Origin: Phycisphaerales bacterium | Lineage (GTDB): Bacteria; Planctomycetota; Phycisphaerae; Phycisphaerales; UBA1924 | Direction of reading: 5' to 3' | Assembly: GCA_040217175.1 (NCBI GenBank) | Contig: JAVJNT010000001.1 | Coordinates: forward strand, 372,001 to 436,000 | DNA length: 64,000 bases | Shown here: in pieces, positions 8,766 through 17,474 of the stretch | Layout: each line of letters begins with the position of its first letter | Numbering within the stretch: the stretch's first letter is position 1 | Position numbers and translations under genes: made by a program | Notes under the pieces: model-generated | Told to the model about the DNA's origin: nothing | What the model saw: the letters and a program-made list of their open reading frames with translations, nothing else | Database searches by the model: none

Positions 8766-10112
8766 TCATCCCTGACGATTTGCCACGGCCTTCGGCGCCT
8801 CTGCCTGCGTTGCGGCGATGTCCCGGCGCAGTTGCATGCCCGGGAAGTGGATCTTGTCGGCCGCCGCGTAGGCCCGCTGGCGGGCGTGCTCGACCGAGTC
8901 GCCCAGGGCCGTCACGCCGAGCACCCGGCCGCCCGCGGTCACGAGGCTGCCCGACGCCTTGTCCCGCTTCGTCCCGGCGTGGTAGACGAAGACGCCTTCC
9001 ATGTCCTGGGCATCTTCGATGCCGGTGATCTTTTGCCCGGTGATCGGCTCCTGCGGGTAGCCCTCGCTCGCGAGAACCACACACACTGCCGCGCCGGGAT
9101 GCCACGCGAGTTCGAGGCTCTCGACGTTGCCGGTCGCGGTGGCGTAGAGCATCTCGAGGGCGTCGCTCGCAAGGCGGGGCATGAGCACCTGGCACTCGGG
9201 GTCGCCGAAGCGGACGTTGAACTCGAGCACCTTGGGGCCGGCGGCGGTGAGCATGAGCCCGGCGTAGAGCACGCCCCGGTAGTCGATGCCCTCGCGGCGG
9301 AGGCTGTCGACGACGGGAAGCAGGATCTCGCGCTGCACGCGCGCCATGGTGGCGTCGTCGAGGAGCGTGCTGGGGCAGAACGCGCCCATGCCGCCGGTGT
9401 TGGGGCCCTCGTCGCCGTCCTTGAGCCGCTTGTGGTCCTGGCAGGCGTCGAGGATGTAGACGCCCTTGCCATCGGTGAGCGCAAAGACCGAGACCTCGGG
9501 CCCTTTCAGGCGCTCCTCGACCAGCACGCGAGCGCTCGCATCGCCGAAGGCCCGGCCGTCGAGCATCCAGCGGATGGCGTCGGCTGCCTCCTTGTGCGTC
9601 TGCGGCACGACCACGCCCTTGCCCGCCGCCAATCCGGTGGCCTTGATCACCGGCGGCTCGGTCCGGCTGAGCGAATACTCGACGGCGCGCTCGGCGTCGG
9701 TGAAGCTTCGGCTCTCGGCCGTCGGCACGGCGGCGCCGCGCATGAGGTCCTTGGCCCAGTGCTTGTCGGCCTCGAGTTGAGCCCCGTCCTTACCGGGCCC
9801 GAAGACCGCCACGCCCTTGGCCCGGAGCTTGTCGGCCAGCCCGTCTGCCAGCGGGCCTTCGGAGCCGACCACGACGAGGTCGATGGCCTTGTCCCTGCAG
9901 AACAGCTCGGCCCGGTAGGCCTGGGCGGCGTCGATCGGGACGCCCGCATCGGTCGCGACGGCGGCGATGCCGGGATTCTGCGGGTGGCTCGTGTACAGCG
10001 TGCCCAGGCGCGGCGAGGCGGCGATGGCCTCGGCCAGGGCGTGCTCTCGGCCGCCGCCACCGACCAGCAGGACGTTCAGCTTCTTCGTGCGTTCATCGCG
10101 TTGGGTGCTCAC
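8766..10112 (-). CDS. purD: Phosphoribosylamine-glycine ligase (GAR synthetase)
   Basis: A 448-residue cytoplasmic enzyme of purine synthesis that joins 5-phosphoribosylamine and glycine using ATP. The N-terminal 'VLLVGGGGREHALAEAI' motif, the 'HPQNPGIA' segment, the ATP-grasp central domain ('VIKATGLAAGKGVVV', 'GPEVSVFALTDG') and the 'EFNVRFGDPECQ' metal-binding signature are all present in the usual order. Length is slightly above the ~430 norm because of a short N-terminal extension. It is divergent from the acetyltransferase gene at 10154, with about 41 bases between them. Confidence 0.97.
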   Translation of the reverse strand: MSTQRDERTKKLNVLLVGGGGREHALAEAIAASPRLGTLYTSHPQNPGIAAVATDAGVPIDAAQAYRAELFCRDKAIDLVVVGSEGPLADGLADKLRAKGVAVFGPGKDGAQLEADKHWAKDLMRGAAVPTAESRSFTDAERAVEYSLSRTEPPVIKATGLAAGKGVVVPQTHKEAADAIRWMLDGRAFGDASARVLVEERLKGPEVSVFALTDGKGVYILDACQDHKRLKDGDEGPNTGGMGAFCPSTLLDDATMARVQREILLPVVDSLRREGIDYRGVLYAGLMLTAAGPKVLEFNVRFGDPECQVLMPRLASDALEMLYATATGNVESLELAWHPGAAVCVVLASEGYPQEPITGQKITGIEDAQDMEGVFVYHAGTKRDKASGSLVTAGGRVLGVTALGDSVEHARQRAYAAADKIHFPGMQLRRDIAATQAEAPKAVANRQG

Positions 10113-10153
10113 GCGGCAGTGTAGTGCCGGGGCGAGCGGGGTAGCCTTTGGTC

Positions 10154-10687
10154 ATGCCCATCGTGCGTGATTTCGCGCAGCACGACGTCTCCCCCGCGAA
10201 CGCCGCGACGAACTGGTACATCGAGCATACGGCCGTGCACTTCGCGTCCGAGCCGAGCAGCGACGACCAGTTCGATGCCCTGTGGCGGCGGGGGAGCGCG
10301 ACGCATCCGTGGCTGGCGGCTGAGGTCGACGGCCGGTTCGCCGGGTACGCCAAGGCCGCCGTCTGGCGCGAGCGGGCGGCCTACCGGCACACCTGCGAGA
10401 CGGGCATCTACGTCGCCCGTGGCATGGAACGCCGGGGCGTCGGGCTCGCCCTGTACACCGAATTGCTCCCCAGGCTCAGGGCCGCGGGCTTCCGCGCGGT
10501 GATCGGCGGCATGACGCTGCCCAACGACGCGTCGGCCGCGTTGCACGAGCGGGCCGGCTTCCGCAAGGTCGCCCACTTCGAGCGCGTGGGCTTCAAGTTC
10601 GGCCGCTGGCACGACGTGGGCTTCTGGCAGCTGGTGTTCCCCGACGCAGCGGCCGACGGGCTGGATTCGCGGCCCGACGGGGCGTAA
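10154..10687 (+). CDS. GNAT-family N-acetyltransferase (phosphinothricin acetyltransferase-like)
   Basis: A 177-residue cytoplasmic acyl-CoA-dependent acetyltransferase. ATG 10154 is preferred over TTG 10148. The acetyl-CoA loop is 'ARGMERRGVGLALYTELL' and the late 'LPNDASAALHERAGFRKVAHFERVGFKFGRWHDV' pattern is typical of the PAT/Pat-like subgroup, which acetylates small amines such as phosphinothricin or amino-acid analogues (longer quotations avoided: key residues are N, E-G-F, G and W-D-V). The substrate is not known. It is the last protein gene before the initiator tRNA. Confidence 0.85.
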   Translation: MPIVRDFAQHDVSPANAATNWYIEHTAVHFASEPSSDDQFDALWRRGSATHPWLAAEVDGRFAGYAKAAVWRERAAYRHTCETGIYVARGMERRGVGLALYTELLPRLRAAGFRAVIGGMTLPNDASAALHERAGFRKVAHFERVGFKFGRWHDVGFWQLVFPDAAADGLDSRPDGA

Positions 10688-10705
10688 ACTCTCGACCACA
10701 AAGAT

Positions 10706-10779
<74 letters not shown>

Positions 10780-10784
10780 TTCCC

Positions 10785-10820
10785 AAGCCGGTTGCGAAAG
10801 CAGCCGGCTTTGTGGTTTTT
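10785..10820 (+). terminator. Intrinsic terminator after tRNA-fMet
   Basis: AAGCCGG (10785-10791) pairs with CCGGCTT (10804-10810), and the stem is followed by TGTGGTTTTT. Its position 6 bases after the tRNA and the T-run fit a Rho-independent terminator. Confidence 0.75.
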
Positions 10821-11202
10821 GGGCCGGGCCGATGAGAGACCCCCGCGCGTGTCGGCCCCTTCGGGCCCCGTTCCCACGTCTGTGGGGCCGATGGGCCAAC
10901 GGACCCCAACCGTGACGCGGTCTCTGGTCTGGACGCCTGGATAACCGGCTCGGTCGCTCGGTGGGCGCGACTTCGCTCGAATCGCCCCGAAGTCTCTGCC
11001 GGCCGCCGAGAGACACCCGCCGCGGTGAAGTCTCTGTTCGACCGGGTGAGCGGGTTTGACGGGGGTGATCAACTGCAAGGGCTGCTCGCGACATTGATCC
11101 AATCGATGCGCCGCGGTGAAGCGGGCGCGCACCGTTGATGCGCCGCGTCATAGGTCACCCGTGGCGAGGTCGCGATGCACGCGGGTCGCCTTGGAGCGAC
11201 CC
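10821..11202. other. Gene-free stretch between tRNA and recombinase module
   Basis: About 380 bases without a convincing gene. It holds short recurring strings (GAAGTCTCTG twice near 10990 and 11023; GCCGCGGTGAAG twice near 11019 and 11110) and one CATAGGTCACCC at 11149-11160 that resembles the GGCATAGGTGACCC motif seen in the prophage. An attachment site for the serine recombinase could lie here, but no long duplicate of this sequence was found elsewhere in the window. Confidence 0.4.
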
Positions 11203-11451
11203 ATGCCACGAGCGAGCGACGACAGCCGGCGCAACCCCGAAGCGATGACATCCGAAGAGCGGCAGGACGAGATCTCGCGCATCCTCGCGCGTGGTCTCGT
11301 GCGCGCGGTTCGCATCGAGCGGGACGCCGCATCGCGGGCGTTGCGCGAAGTTAAAGAAGGTGCCGCGACATGCCTTGAACTTCCGAGCGATCCGAGCCTC
11401 ACTGTGGCGACGCGATCCAAATCCCGACCGGCGGGTGAAGGAGACGCGTGA
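11203..11451 (+). CDS. Small protein of the recombinase module, unknown function
   Basis: An 82-residue charged protein starting at ATG 11203, with GGAG eight bases upstream. 'MTSEERQDEISRILARGLVRAVR' suggests one or two amphipathic helices, and nothing catalytic is visible. Its TGA overlaps the next ATG (TGATG), so it is coupled to the DUF2924 gene. Short proteins of this sort often precede DUF2924 and serine-recombinase genes; the role is unknown, possibly a recombination accessory factor. Confidence 0.65.
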   Translation: MPRASDDSRRNPEAMTSEERQDEISRILARGLVRAVRIERDAASRALREVKEGAATCLELPSDPSLTVATRSKSRPAGEGDA

Positions 11452-12005
11452 TGGAGACACCAGCCACAGGAGGCCGCATGAAGCATGCGACGGCAAGACG
11501 GATCGAGGACGAGATCGATTCACTCAAAGACATGTCCACCAACGAGCTCGTGGAGCGGTTTGTTGAGCTGCACGGCTACCAGACGCGGACGCGTCACCGG
11601 ACGTACCTGATCCGCAAGATCGCCTGGCGGCTTCAGGCCAACGAGGAGGGTGACCTCAGCGAGCGGGCGAGGAAGCGGGCCGAGGAGCTCGCAGACGACG
11701 CTGAGGTTCGGGTGATGCCCCCAAAGACGCTTGTCACGCCGCCACAGTCGGGGCGGTCGGCCACGGTGACGCGGGGACTCGACCCGGAGGCGGAGCGTGA
11801 CCCGCGTGTCCCGCCGCCAGGCTCAGCGATCGTCCGCGAATACCAGGGCCGGGCCATCCGGGTGCTGGTGCTCCCCTACGGCGAGGGCTTCGAGTGCGAC
11901 GGCGAACGGTTCAAGACGCTCAGCGGGGTGGCCAAACACATCACCGGGAGCCACATCAACGGCTTTCGGTTCTTCCGGCTCGGCCAGGACAGGAGCACGC
12001 GATGA
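11451..12005 (+). CDS. DUF2924-family protein
   Basis: A 184-residue protein with AAGGAG about nine bases before ATG 11451. The N-terminal helical part ('LVERFVELHGYQTRTRHRTYLIRKIAWRLQ') and the C-terminal 'LSGVAKHITGSHINGFRFF' segment are the hallmarks of DUF2924. The latter resembles small DNA-binding helical repeats that match saw-tooth 'S..A..ITG...NG..FF' patterns in phage proteins. DUF2924 genes regularly sit directly before large serine recombinases, as here (4-base ATGA overlap), which suggests a directionality or site-binding role. That role is inferred. Confidence 0.85.
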   Translation: METPATGGRMKHATARRIEDEIDSLKDMSTNELVERFVELHGYQTRTRHRTYLIRKIAWRLQANEEGDLSERARKRAEELADDAEVRVMPPKTLVTPPQSGRSATVTRGLDPEAERDPRVPPPGSAIVREYQGRAIRVLVLPYGEGFECDGERFKTLSGVAKHITGSHINGFRFFRLGQDRSTR

Positions 12006-13597
12006 AGGTACGCAAGCGCGATCGGCCAAAGGAGGCCGCCGCCCCGGGCAGCCGCATGCGGTGTGCCGTGTACACCCGCAAGTCCAGCGACGAGGGACTC
12101 GACCAGGAGTTCAACTCGCTCGACGCCCAGCGCGAGAGCGCCGAGGCGTTCATCGCCAGCCAGAAGACCGAGGGTTGGGTCTGCCTGCCAGACCGGTACG
12201 ACGATGGTGGTTTCTCCGGCGGCAGCATCGAGCGGCCGGCGCTCGGGCATCTGCTCCGCGACATAGAGGCGGGAAAGATCGACTGCGTCGTGGTCTACAA
12301 AGTTGACCGGCTCAGCCGCTCGCTGATGGATTTCGCCAAGATCATGGAGGCGTTCGACCGCAAGGGCGTGTCGTTCGTCTCGGTCACCCAGCAGTTCAAC
12401 ACGACGAGCTCGATGGGTCGTCTGACGCTGAACATCTTGCTCTCGTTCGCGCAGTTCGAGCGGGAGATCATCGGCGAGCGGATCCGGGACAAGATCGCGG
12501 CCCAGAAGCGAAAGGGCAAGTGGGCCGGCGGTGTGCCGGTGCTGGGCTACGACGTGGACCGCTCCGGACCGAGCCCACGGCTGGTGGTGAACGCCCGCGA
12601 GGCGGTGCGGGTCCGTGCCCTGTTCGATCTGTATCTGGAGAAGCAGTCGCTGTTGCCGGTCGTCCGCGAGTTGCGACACCGCGAGTGGACCAACAAGAAG
12701 CGGGTCACGAAGAAGACCGGCAAGGTCATCGGCGGGAAGCCATTCAATAAGGCCACGCTGCACAACCACCTCGTGAACTCCGTGTACATCGGCAAGATTA
12801 CCCACAAGGGTGAGATCTACGACGGCGTGCACGAGGCCATCGTGGACCCGGAGATCTTCGAGCGGGTCCAGAAGCTGCTGCGCTACAACGGACGGACCGG
12901 AGGTTTCGAGGTCCGCAACAAGTACGGTGCCCTGCTGCGTGGTCTGATCACATGCAAGGCGTGCGGGTATGCCATGACGCACACATTCACGAAGGACAAG
13001 AAGGGCGGGCCGCGGTTCTACCGGTACTACCGGTGTACGCACGCCATCAAGAACGGGGCATCCGAGTGCCCGTCGCGGACGCTGCCGGCGGCGGAGATCG
13101 AGCGGGTGGTAGTCGACGAGATCCGCGGGCTTGGCTCCGATCGCGCTTTGCTTAAGCAGGTGCTGGCCGACGCCCACGCCACGATCGCCGAGGAGCGTGA
13201 GGGTCTCGTCATCGAGCGTGCCGATCTGAAGCGGACGCTGGACCGTTGCCACCGCGAACTCCAGACGCTGGCGGCCGGAGGGCTTGCGGATACCGATGTC
13301 TCCCAGCGGATCGCAGAGCTGCATGAGCAGATCACTGCCGGGGACAAGCGGCTGCCCGAGGTCGAGAAGCGGATCGGCGAACTGGACGCAGAGACGATCA
13401 CCCAAGCACAGGCCGAGGCGGCATTCAGGGACTTCGACCCGGTGTGGGAGAACCTGATCCCGCGAGAACAGGCCCGGCTCATCCGGCTGCTAGTCTCGGC
13501 AGTGGAATACGACGCCGTGAAATCGAGCGTGAGCGTGACCTTCCGCCCAACGAGTATCCGGGCCTTGCTCGACCGCATCAAGGAGGACGCGGCATGA
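12002..13597 (+). CDS. Large serine recombinase / integrase
   Basis: A 531-residue site-specific recombinase. The resolvase-type catalytic domain (about residues 20-165) has 'YTRKSS' with nucleophile Ser28, plus 'KVDRLSRSLMDF' and 'GRLTLNILLSFAQFEREIIGERIRDK'. The recombinase domain follows (about 190-300), then a zinc ribbon with 'CKACGYAM' and a second Cys pair ('YYRCTH', 'SECPS'). A coiled coil near 380-460 completes it, all typical of large serine integrases that join attP and attB without host factors. It probably moved this element. It is coupled on both sides by ATGA overlaps. Confidence 0.95.
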   Translation: MKVRKRDRPKEAAAPGSRMRCAVYTRKSSDEGLDQEFNSLDAQRESAEAFIASQKTEGWVCLPDRYDDGGFSGGSIERPALGHLLRDIEAGKIDCVVVYKVDRLSRSLMDFAKIMEAFDRKGVSFVSVTQQFNTTSSMGRLTLNILLSFAQFEREIIGERIRDKIAAQKRKGKWAGGVPVLGYDVDRSGPSPRLVVNAREAVRVRALFDLYLEKQSLLPVVRELRHREWTNKKRVTKKTGKVIGGKPFNKATLHNHLVNSVYIGKITHKGEIYDGVHEAIVDPEIFERVQKLLRYNGRTGGFEVRNKYGALLRGLITCKACGYAMTHTFTKDKKGGPRFYRYYRCTHAIKNGASECPSRTLPAAEIERVVVDEIRGLGSDRALLKQVLADAHATIAEEREGLVIERADLKRTLDRCHRELQTLAAGGLADTDVSQRIAELHEQITAGDKRLPEVEKRIGELDAETITQAQAEAAFRDFDPVWENLIPREQARLIRLLVSAVEYDAVKSSVSVTFRPTSIRALLDRIKEDAA

Positions 13598-14001
13598 CCA
13601 CCGTCACCCGGCCCATCCACTTCCGCGTCCGCCAAACCGGGCGGCGGATCGTCACTGAGCCCGCTCCGCCCTCTCCGCCGGGCCGGGTGCCCCGAGTCGC
13701 CCGCCTGATGGCGCTGGCGATCAAGTTCGACAAGATGCTGCAGGACGGGGTGGTGGGCAGCCAGACCGACTTGGCGGCCTTGGCCCGAGTGACCCAGCCG
13801 CGGATGACGCAGATCATGAACCTGCTCCATCTGGCCCCGGATATCCAGGAGGAGATCCTGTTCCTACCGCCGGTGACGGAGGGTCGGGATCCGGTGACGG
13901 AGAGAGATTTGCGGGAGCTCGTGACGCTATGCGTTTGGACGTCACAGCGGGAAGCATGGCGTGGCCACCAAAGTCCAAGAATCTGTCACGTAAAGGCTTA
14001 A
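13594..14001 (+). CDS. HTH-containing protein of the recombinase module
   Basis: A 135-residue protein whose ATG 13594 overlaps the recombinase stop. A helix-turn-helix is likely in 'GSQTDLAALARVTQPRMTQI' (about residues 55-75), and the start is basic. The sequence past residue 110 becomes less regular. Similar small HTH genes follow DUF2924/recombinase pairs in other genomes, giving a conserved cassette. It could regulate the cassette or help choose recombination direction. The function is not known. Confidence 0.75.
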   Translation: MTTVTRPIHFRVRQTGRRIVTEPAPPSPPGRVPRVARLMALAIKFDKMLQDGVVGSQTDLAALARVTQPRMTQIMNLLHLAPDIQEEILFLPPVTEGRDPVTERDLRELVTLCVWTSQREAWRGHQSPRICHVKA

Positions 14002-14481
14002 ACACCGATTCTGGGTCAACCCGGTGACAGAATGTTGTCATTGCGGTCGAAGAGGAATAGTCATCGACGGTGAATAACGACTTCCGCTCTGAGCGGGATG
14101 TCATCTTCAGCTCACCCAGTCCTGCTGCGAGTCTGGTCCCCGGGAGCAGTGCGAATGGCTGGATCGAGTGGTGGAATGCTAGAGGCCAGCCCCTGGAAGA
14201 TGTCCGAAGACGGTGTCCGACTTCTGCGCCAACGGGGACCGTGCGTGATGCCCGTAGTTCCGATAAGGACACTTCGTGTAAGCGACCGATTCGCATAGGC
14301 ATTGATTCTCTGTGGTGATCCCGATCCTGGCTAGCTCTGACTCATGAGCCGCACTTCAAGTGCCGATGCAGTCCGGTATTCGGACGGCAACATGGGCGGC
14401 CGTTTCGGACATCGGCATAGGGCCTCTCCACCTCGACGTGTCCGAGATAGCTTGGCGGCCCTCTAGCGGAGAACCCTCCCT
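14002..14481. other. Gene-poor stretch between recombinase and QueC-like cassettes
   Basis: About 480 bases. Short open frames exist, but none has a ribosome site or recognisable protein. The GC content looks somewhat lower than in flanking genes. It probably contains the promoter for the two-gene cassette, though no convincing -35/-10 pair was picked. Confidence 0.4.
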
Positions 14482-15339
14482 ATGGGCCACCATCAGGTCG
14501 AAAGTCTACCGGCCACGCCATCACACAGACGCGTTGTTGCCATGCTGGGCGATGGTGCTGGCATGACGGGTTTGCCCGGCGTGGGCCAAGCTGCGCTCGC
14601 GCAGGTGGCCGACGCGATGCTTACCGCTGCGATCGCGGGATTCGAGCGTGCTGCGAGCGATGAAGGGCTGATTCATACGTTCTATCTGCTGACGCAGGTC
14701 ACGCAGGCAGCTCGGGATGAAGACCGCTTCAACGAGCGCCTGGCCGAGCTTGGGGTCACGGGCAGCGCCTGGGAATCCACTACATCCCAAGGCGATGGTG
14801 CCGCCATTGCCAACACCATCTACGACTTGGTCGGGAACTTCACGTACGCCATCGATGACCACCTGGCATGGACACGAACTCGCTCGGACCTTAGCGAGAT
14901 CGCTCAGCGGGCCGCCGCTCAAAGCCTAACGGTGCTGGGTCAGGAGTATGCGAACACTCTCTTCGGGACAGGGCCGGACGCTGTTCAAGATGCACTGCGG
15001 CGGCTGTCCACGCAGTCAGGATTCGCTCGCCTGACCCAAGATTTCTTCGGTCGGGTGGCAAGCGGCTTTCTCATCTACCACTTGAGCAAGGAGCTCTCGA
15101 ACCACGTTGGACCGGGCCGTAGGTTCGCCGACGTATCTGAGCACAATGCATTCCTCTCGGCGATGGAAGCGCATTGTCGAACTGCTTCGTCCGTGCTGAA
15201 GGAGTTTTCAGGAACCTGGTACTCCAAGCACAACTTCCAAGGCGGCATCACACCGCGGAAGAGTGCCGGCTTTGTCCGTCATGCTTTGGAGAAGGTGGGC
15301 GATGCGCTGACGCATCTCGGAGGAGCGGATGCCTCCTGA
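14482..15339 (+). CDS. Unknown helical protein paired with QueC-like enzyme
   Basis: 285 residues from ATG 14482, which has GGAG eleven bases upstream; ATG 14542 or 14563 are also possible, since the first ~27 residues look unstructured. The protein is predominantly alpha-helical by eye, with no signal peptide and no catalytic motif recognised. Features are a central Asp/Glu-rich helical core and a late 'FSGTWYSKHNFQGGITPRKSAGFVRHALEKV' region with conserved-looking Trp, Tyr and basic residues (key residues W, Y, K, H, N, R, K). It overlaps the QueC-like gene by 11 bases, so the two are almost certainly one functional unit. Confidence 0.7.
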   Translation: MGHHQVESLPATPSHRRVVAMLGDGAGMTGLPGVGQAALAQVADAMLTAAIAGFERAASDEGLIHTFYLLTQVTQAARDEDRFNERLAELGVTGSAWESTTSQGDGAAIANTIYDLVGNFTYAIDDHLAWTRTRSDLSEIAQRAAAQSLTVLGQEYANTLFGTGPDAVQDALRRLSTQSGFARLTQDFFGRVASGFLIYHLSKELSNHVGPGRRFADVSEHNAFLSAMEAHCRTASSVLKEFSGTWYSKHNFQGGITPRKSAGFVRHALEKVGDALTHLGGADAS

Positions 15340-17104
15340 TCCACCCAAGCCGCATCTGTTCTTGTGCAACGGCGCAGGCCTCTCTACCCGCCGGAAGCTG
15401 TGGCGTGAGCTAAAGGCTACAGAACTCATCACAGATGGTCCTGCAAGCAATGTCGTCATCAAGATCTCAGAGATCTCCAAGTCGCTGACGGCCAATGTGC
15501 CGAAGCGAGCAGCCGATCTTATCGAGATCGCAGCGGCGGTGTATGTCGCTGACCAACTGTCCAGGCGAACCGGACGAAAGACCCAGGACTACGGCGATTT
15601 GTGGTACCGAGATATTCGGATGGAGATCGCTGTCCGTGACCCAGACTTCTGGAATCAGGAAGACGTTGCTGGCCTGCTGTCCCGCATGTTGAACTTCATC
15701 TCCGGTGACAACTTCGAGTTCGCCTTCTGTGAACTGGACGAACCCCCTGCGGTAGAGAACTACTTGGAATTCGGCTCCGGCGACCCGAATCCAGAAGGCA
15801 TCGAGAAGGTCCTCCTCTTCTCAGGCGGAATCGATTCCCTGGGTGGAGCCGTGCAAGAGCTTTCTGCCGGGCGGCGCATTGCAATGGTGAGCCACAAGCC
15901 AGCGGGTCATGTGGCCGGGTTGCAGAAGAGTCTCGTGAAGGAGCTTGTCAAACGAGCCTCCGTGTCCGGTAATGCCCCGCTGCCAGTGTCTGTCTGGTGC
16001 AACAAGAAGGGGTTGGTGGAAAGGGATCACACACAGCGGACACGATCCTTCCTCTATGTCACGCTTGGGGCGGTTGTGGCGAGGATCTTCGGCTTGGATG
16101 CTGTCGACTTCTTCGAGAACGGAGTGGTGAGCATCAACCTCCCCCTGGCTGAGCATGAGCTCGGTGCACGGGCAACCCGGACGACACATCCCCAGACCCT
16201 GGCATGGTACAGCCAACTCCTGTCAGCGGTGTTCGAGCAGAAGTTCCAGGTTCGGAACGAATTTCTGACGAAGACGAAGCAGGACGTGGTAGAGATCATC
16301 AAGCACGCAGGGCAGGGAGAGTTGATCGCTTCCAGCGTGAGTTGCATGCACACTCGGGAGACGACCAAGGCGAGCCCGCACTGTGGCGTGTGCTCACAGT
16401 GCGTGTCGCGTCGCTTTGCAACGCTCGGTGTAGACGGCGGAACGCTAGAGCCATCGAGTCTTTATCGACACGATGTACTCACGGAACCCCGCAAGCAAAC
16501 CGAGGACCGCATTATTGCTGAGAGATTCCTTGGCTTTGCGCGCGAGATCGCTGCACTGGAGGACTCCACCGAGTTCGCCCAGCGGTACGCCGCCGAACTG
16601 GCTCGAGTTACCCGATTCACGTCGCTCGCGCCGACCGTGGTCATTGACAGCGTGTTTGACTTGCATCGGCGGCATGCCGAACAGATCAACGCGGTCATCA
16701 TCGAGGCTATGCAGGCGTCGGCCGAAGATCAGTATCACGGGAAAATCGCCGATGGATCCATGCTTGCGTTTGGCTTCGGCACGAGCGGCGGTGATCACAA
16801 AGCTGCGATCCCCAAGGCCGCGCAGCCATCAGAAGCTGATGACGGATCACGCCCATCTCATCCACTGAGCAAGAACCAGATGCTGCTCCTCACCGTTCTC
16901 TCAGAGGCTAAATCGCTGATGAGCCAAGCCGACATGGTTGAGGCTACGGATGCCAAGGGCCATCGTCTCACGCGCAAGACCATCGGCGGCGAGCTCAAAG
17001 ATCTTCGGGACCTGGACTATGTGTGCTATCCCAAGGGCATGCGCTCGGGGGCTGCCATTACCCCAGGCGGCCGTTCGTATCTGGCGGAAGCGACGGCACA
17101 CTAA
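15329..17104 (+). CDS. QueC-like PP-loop ATPase with C-terminal winged helix, putative defence protein
   Basis: A 591-residue protein with GGAGG just before ATG 15329. Residues 160-370 match the QueC (7-cyano-7-deazaguanine synthase) family: PP-loop 'LLFSGGIDSLGGA' (Ser165-Ser170) and a zinc site Cys339, Cys352, Cys355, Cys358 in the C-x12-C-x2-C-x2-C arrangement. QueC itself is ~230 residues. Here a ~155-residue unknown N-terminal part and a C-terminal winged helix (about 510-585, 'MLLLTVLSEAKSLMSQADMV') are added. No queuosine genes are nearby. QueC-like proteins of this kind occur in anti-phage systems (QatC of Qat, Cap9 of type IV CBASS), so defence is the best inference. Confidence 0.8.
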   Translation: MPPDPPKPHLFLCNGAGLSTRRKLWRELKATELITDGPASNVVIKISEISKSLTANVPKRAADLIEIAAAVYVADQLSRRTGRKTQDYGDLWYRDIRMEIAVRDPDFWNQEDVAGLLSRMLNFISGDNFEFAFCELDEPPAVENYLEFGSGDPNPEGIEKVLLFSGGIDSLGGAVQELSAGRRIAMVSHKPAGHVAGLQKSLVKELVKRASVSGNAPLPVSVWCNKKGLVERDHTQRTRSFLYVTLGAVVARIFGLDAVDFFENGVVSINLPLAEHELGARATRTTHPQTLAWYSQLLSAVFEQKFQVRNEFLTKTKQDVVEIIKHAGQGELIASSVSCMHTRETTKASPHCGVCSQCVSRRFATLGVDGGTLEPSSLYRHDVLTEPRKQTEDRIIAERFLGFAREIAALEDSTEFAQRYAAELARVTRFTSLAPTVVIDSVFDLHRRHAEQINAVIIEAMQASAEDQYHGKIADGSMLAFGFGTSGGDHKAAIPKAAQPSEADDGSRPSHPLSKNQMLLLTVLSEAKSLMSQADMVEATDAKGHRLTRKTIGGELKDLRDLDYVCYPKGMRSGAAITPGGRSYLAEATAH

Positions 17105-17474
17105 TTACCCACTATTTGCCCCTTGATGACGCGCTGAAGACGCCGTAACTACCCACTAGAAAACCAGATAAGCGGCACCATTCCTCCGACACCTAACGGC
17201 CAGGAGTCGGAAGCCGCATGGCCCACACCAACCAACAGAGAGAGCCTGTCTTGCCCCGCTGTCGGGGGCCTCCGCGATGGTCGCGGCTACCGCAAGGTGC
17301 ATGACCATCATCGTTGTCTAAGTCCATCATCAACTTCGCAACTGGCCGCGAAGCAGTGCCGTTCGGGTGTCGTCGTCAACGACGATTCCGCGAACCGCCG
17401 CTAAACGGTCGGGCGCGATCCGTGCGCACTGATGGCGACACCCCAGGCGCTGCCTCCGGTCTCGGAGGCCCGTC
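17105..17474. other. Gene-poor stretch before the prophage early region
   Basis: About 370 bases with no convincing gene. GGAGG-type ribosome site bases lie just before ATG 17475. Several short self-complementary strings are present (CCGCGATGGTCGCGG near 17271), but no terminator with a T-run was seen. Confidence 0.35.

Noticed and set aside
8682-10124. Long plus-strand frame over purD
   Set aside because: purD on the minus strand is certain; the antisense frame is a shadow.
14070-14318. Small plus-strand frames between recombinase and QueC-like cassettes
   Set aside because: No ribosome site, no protein-like composition, overlapping alternatives in several frames.
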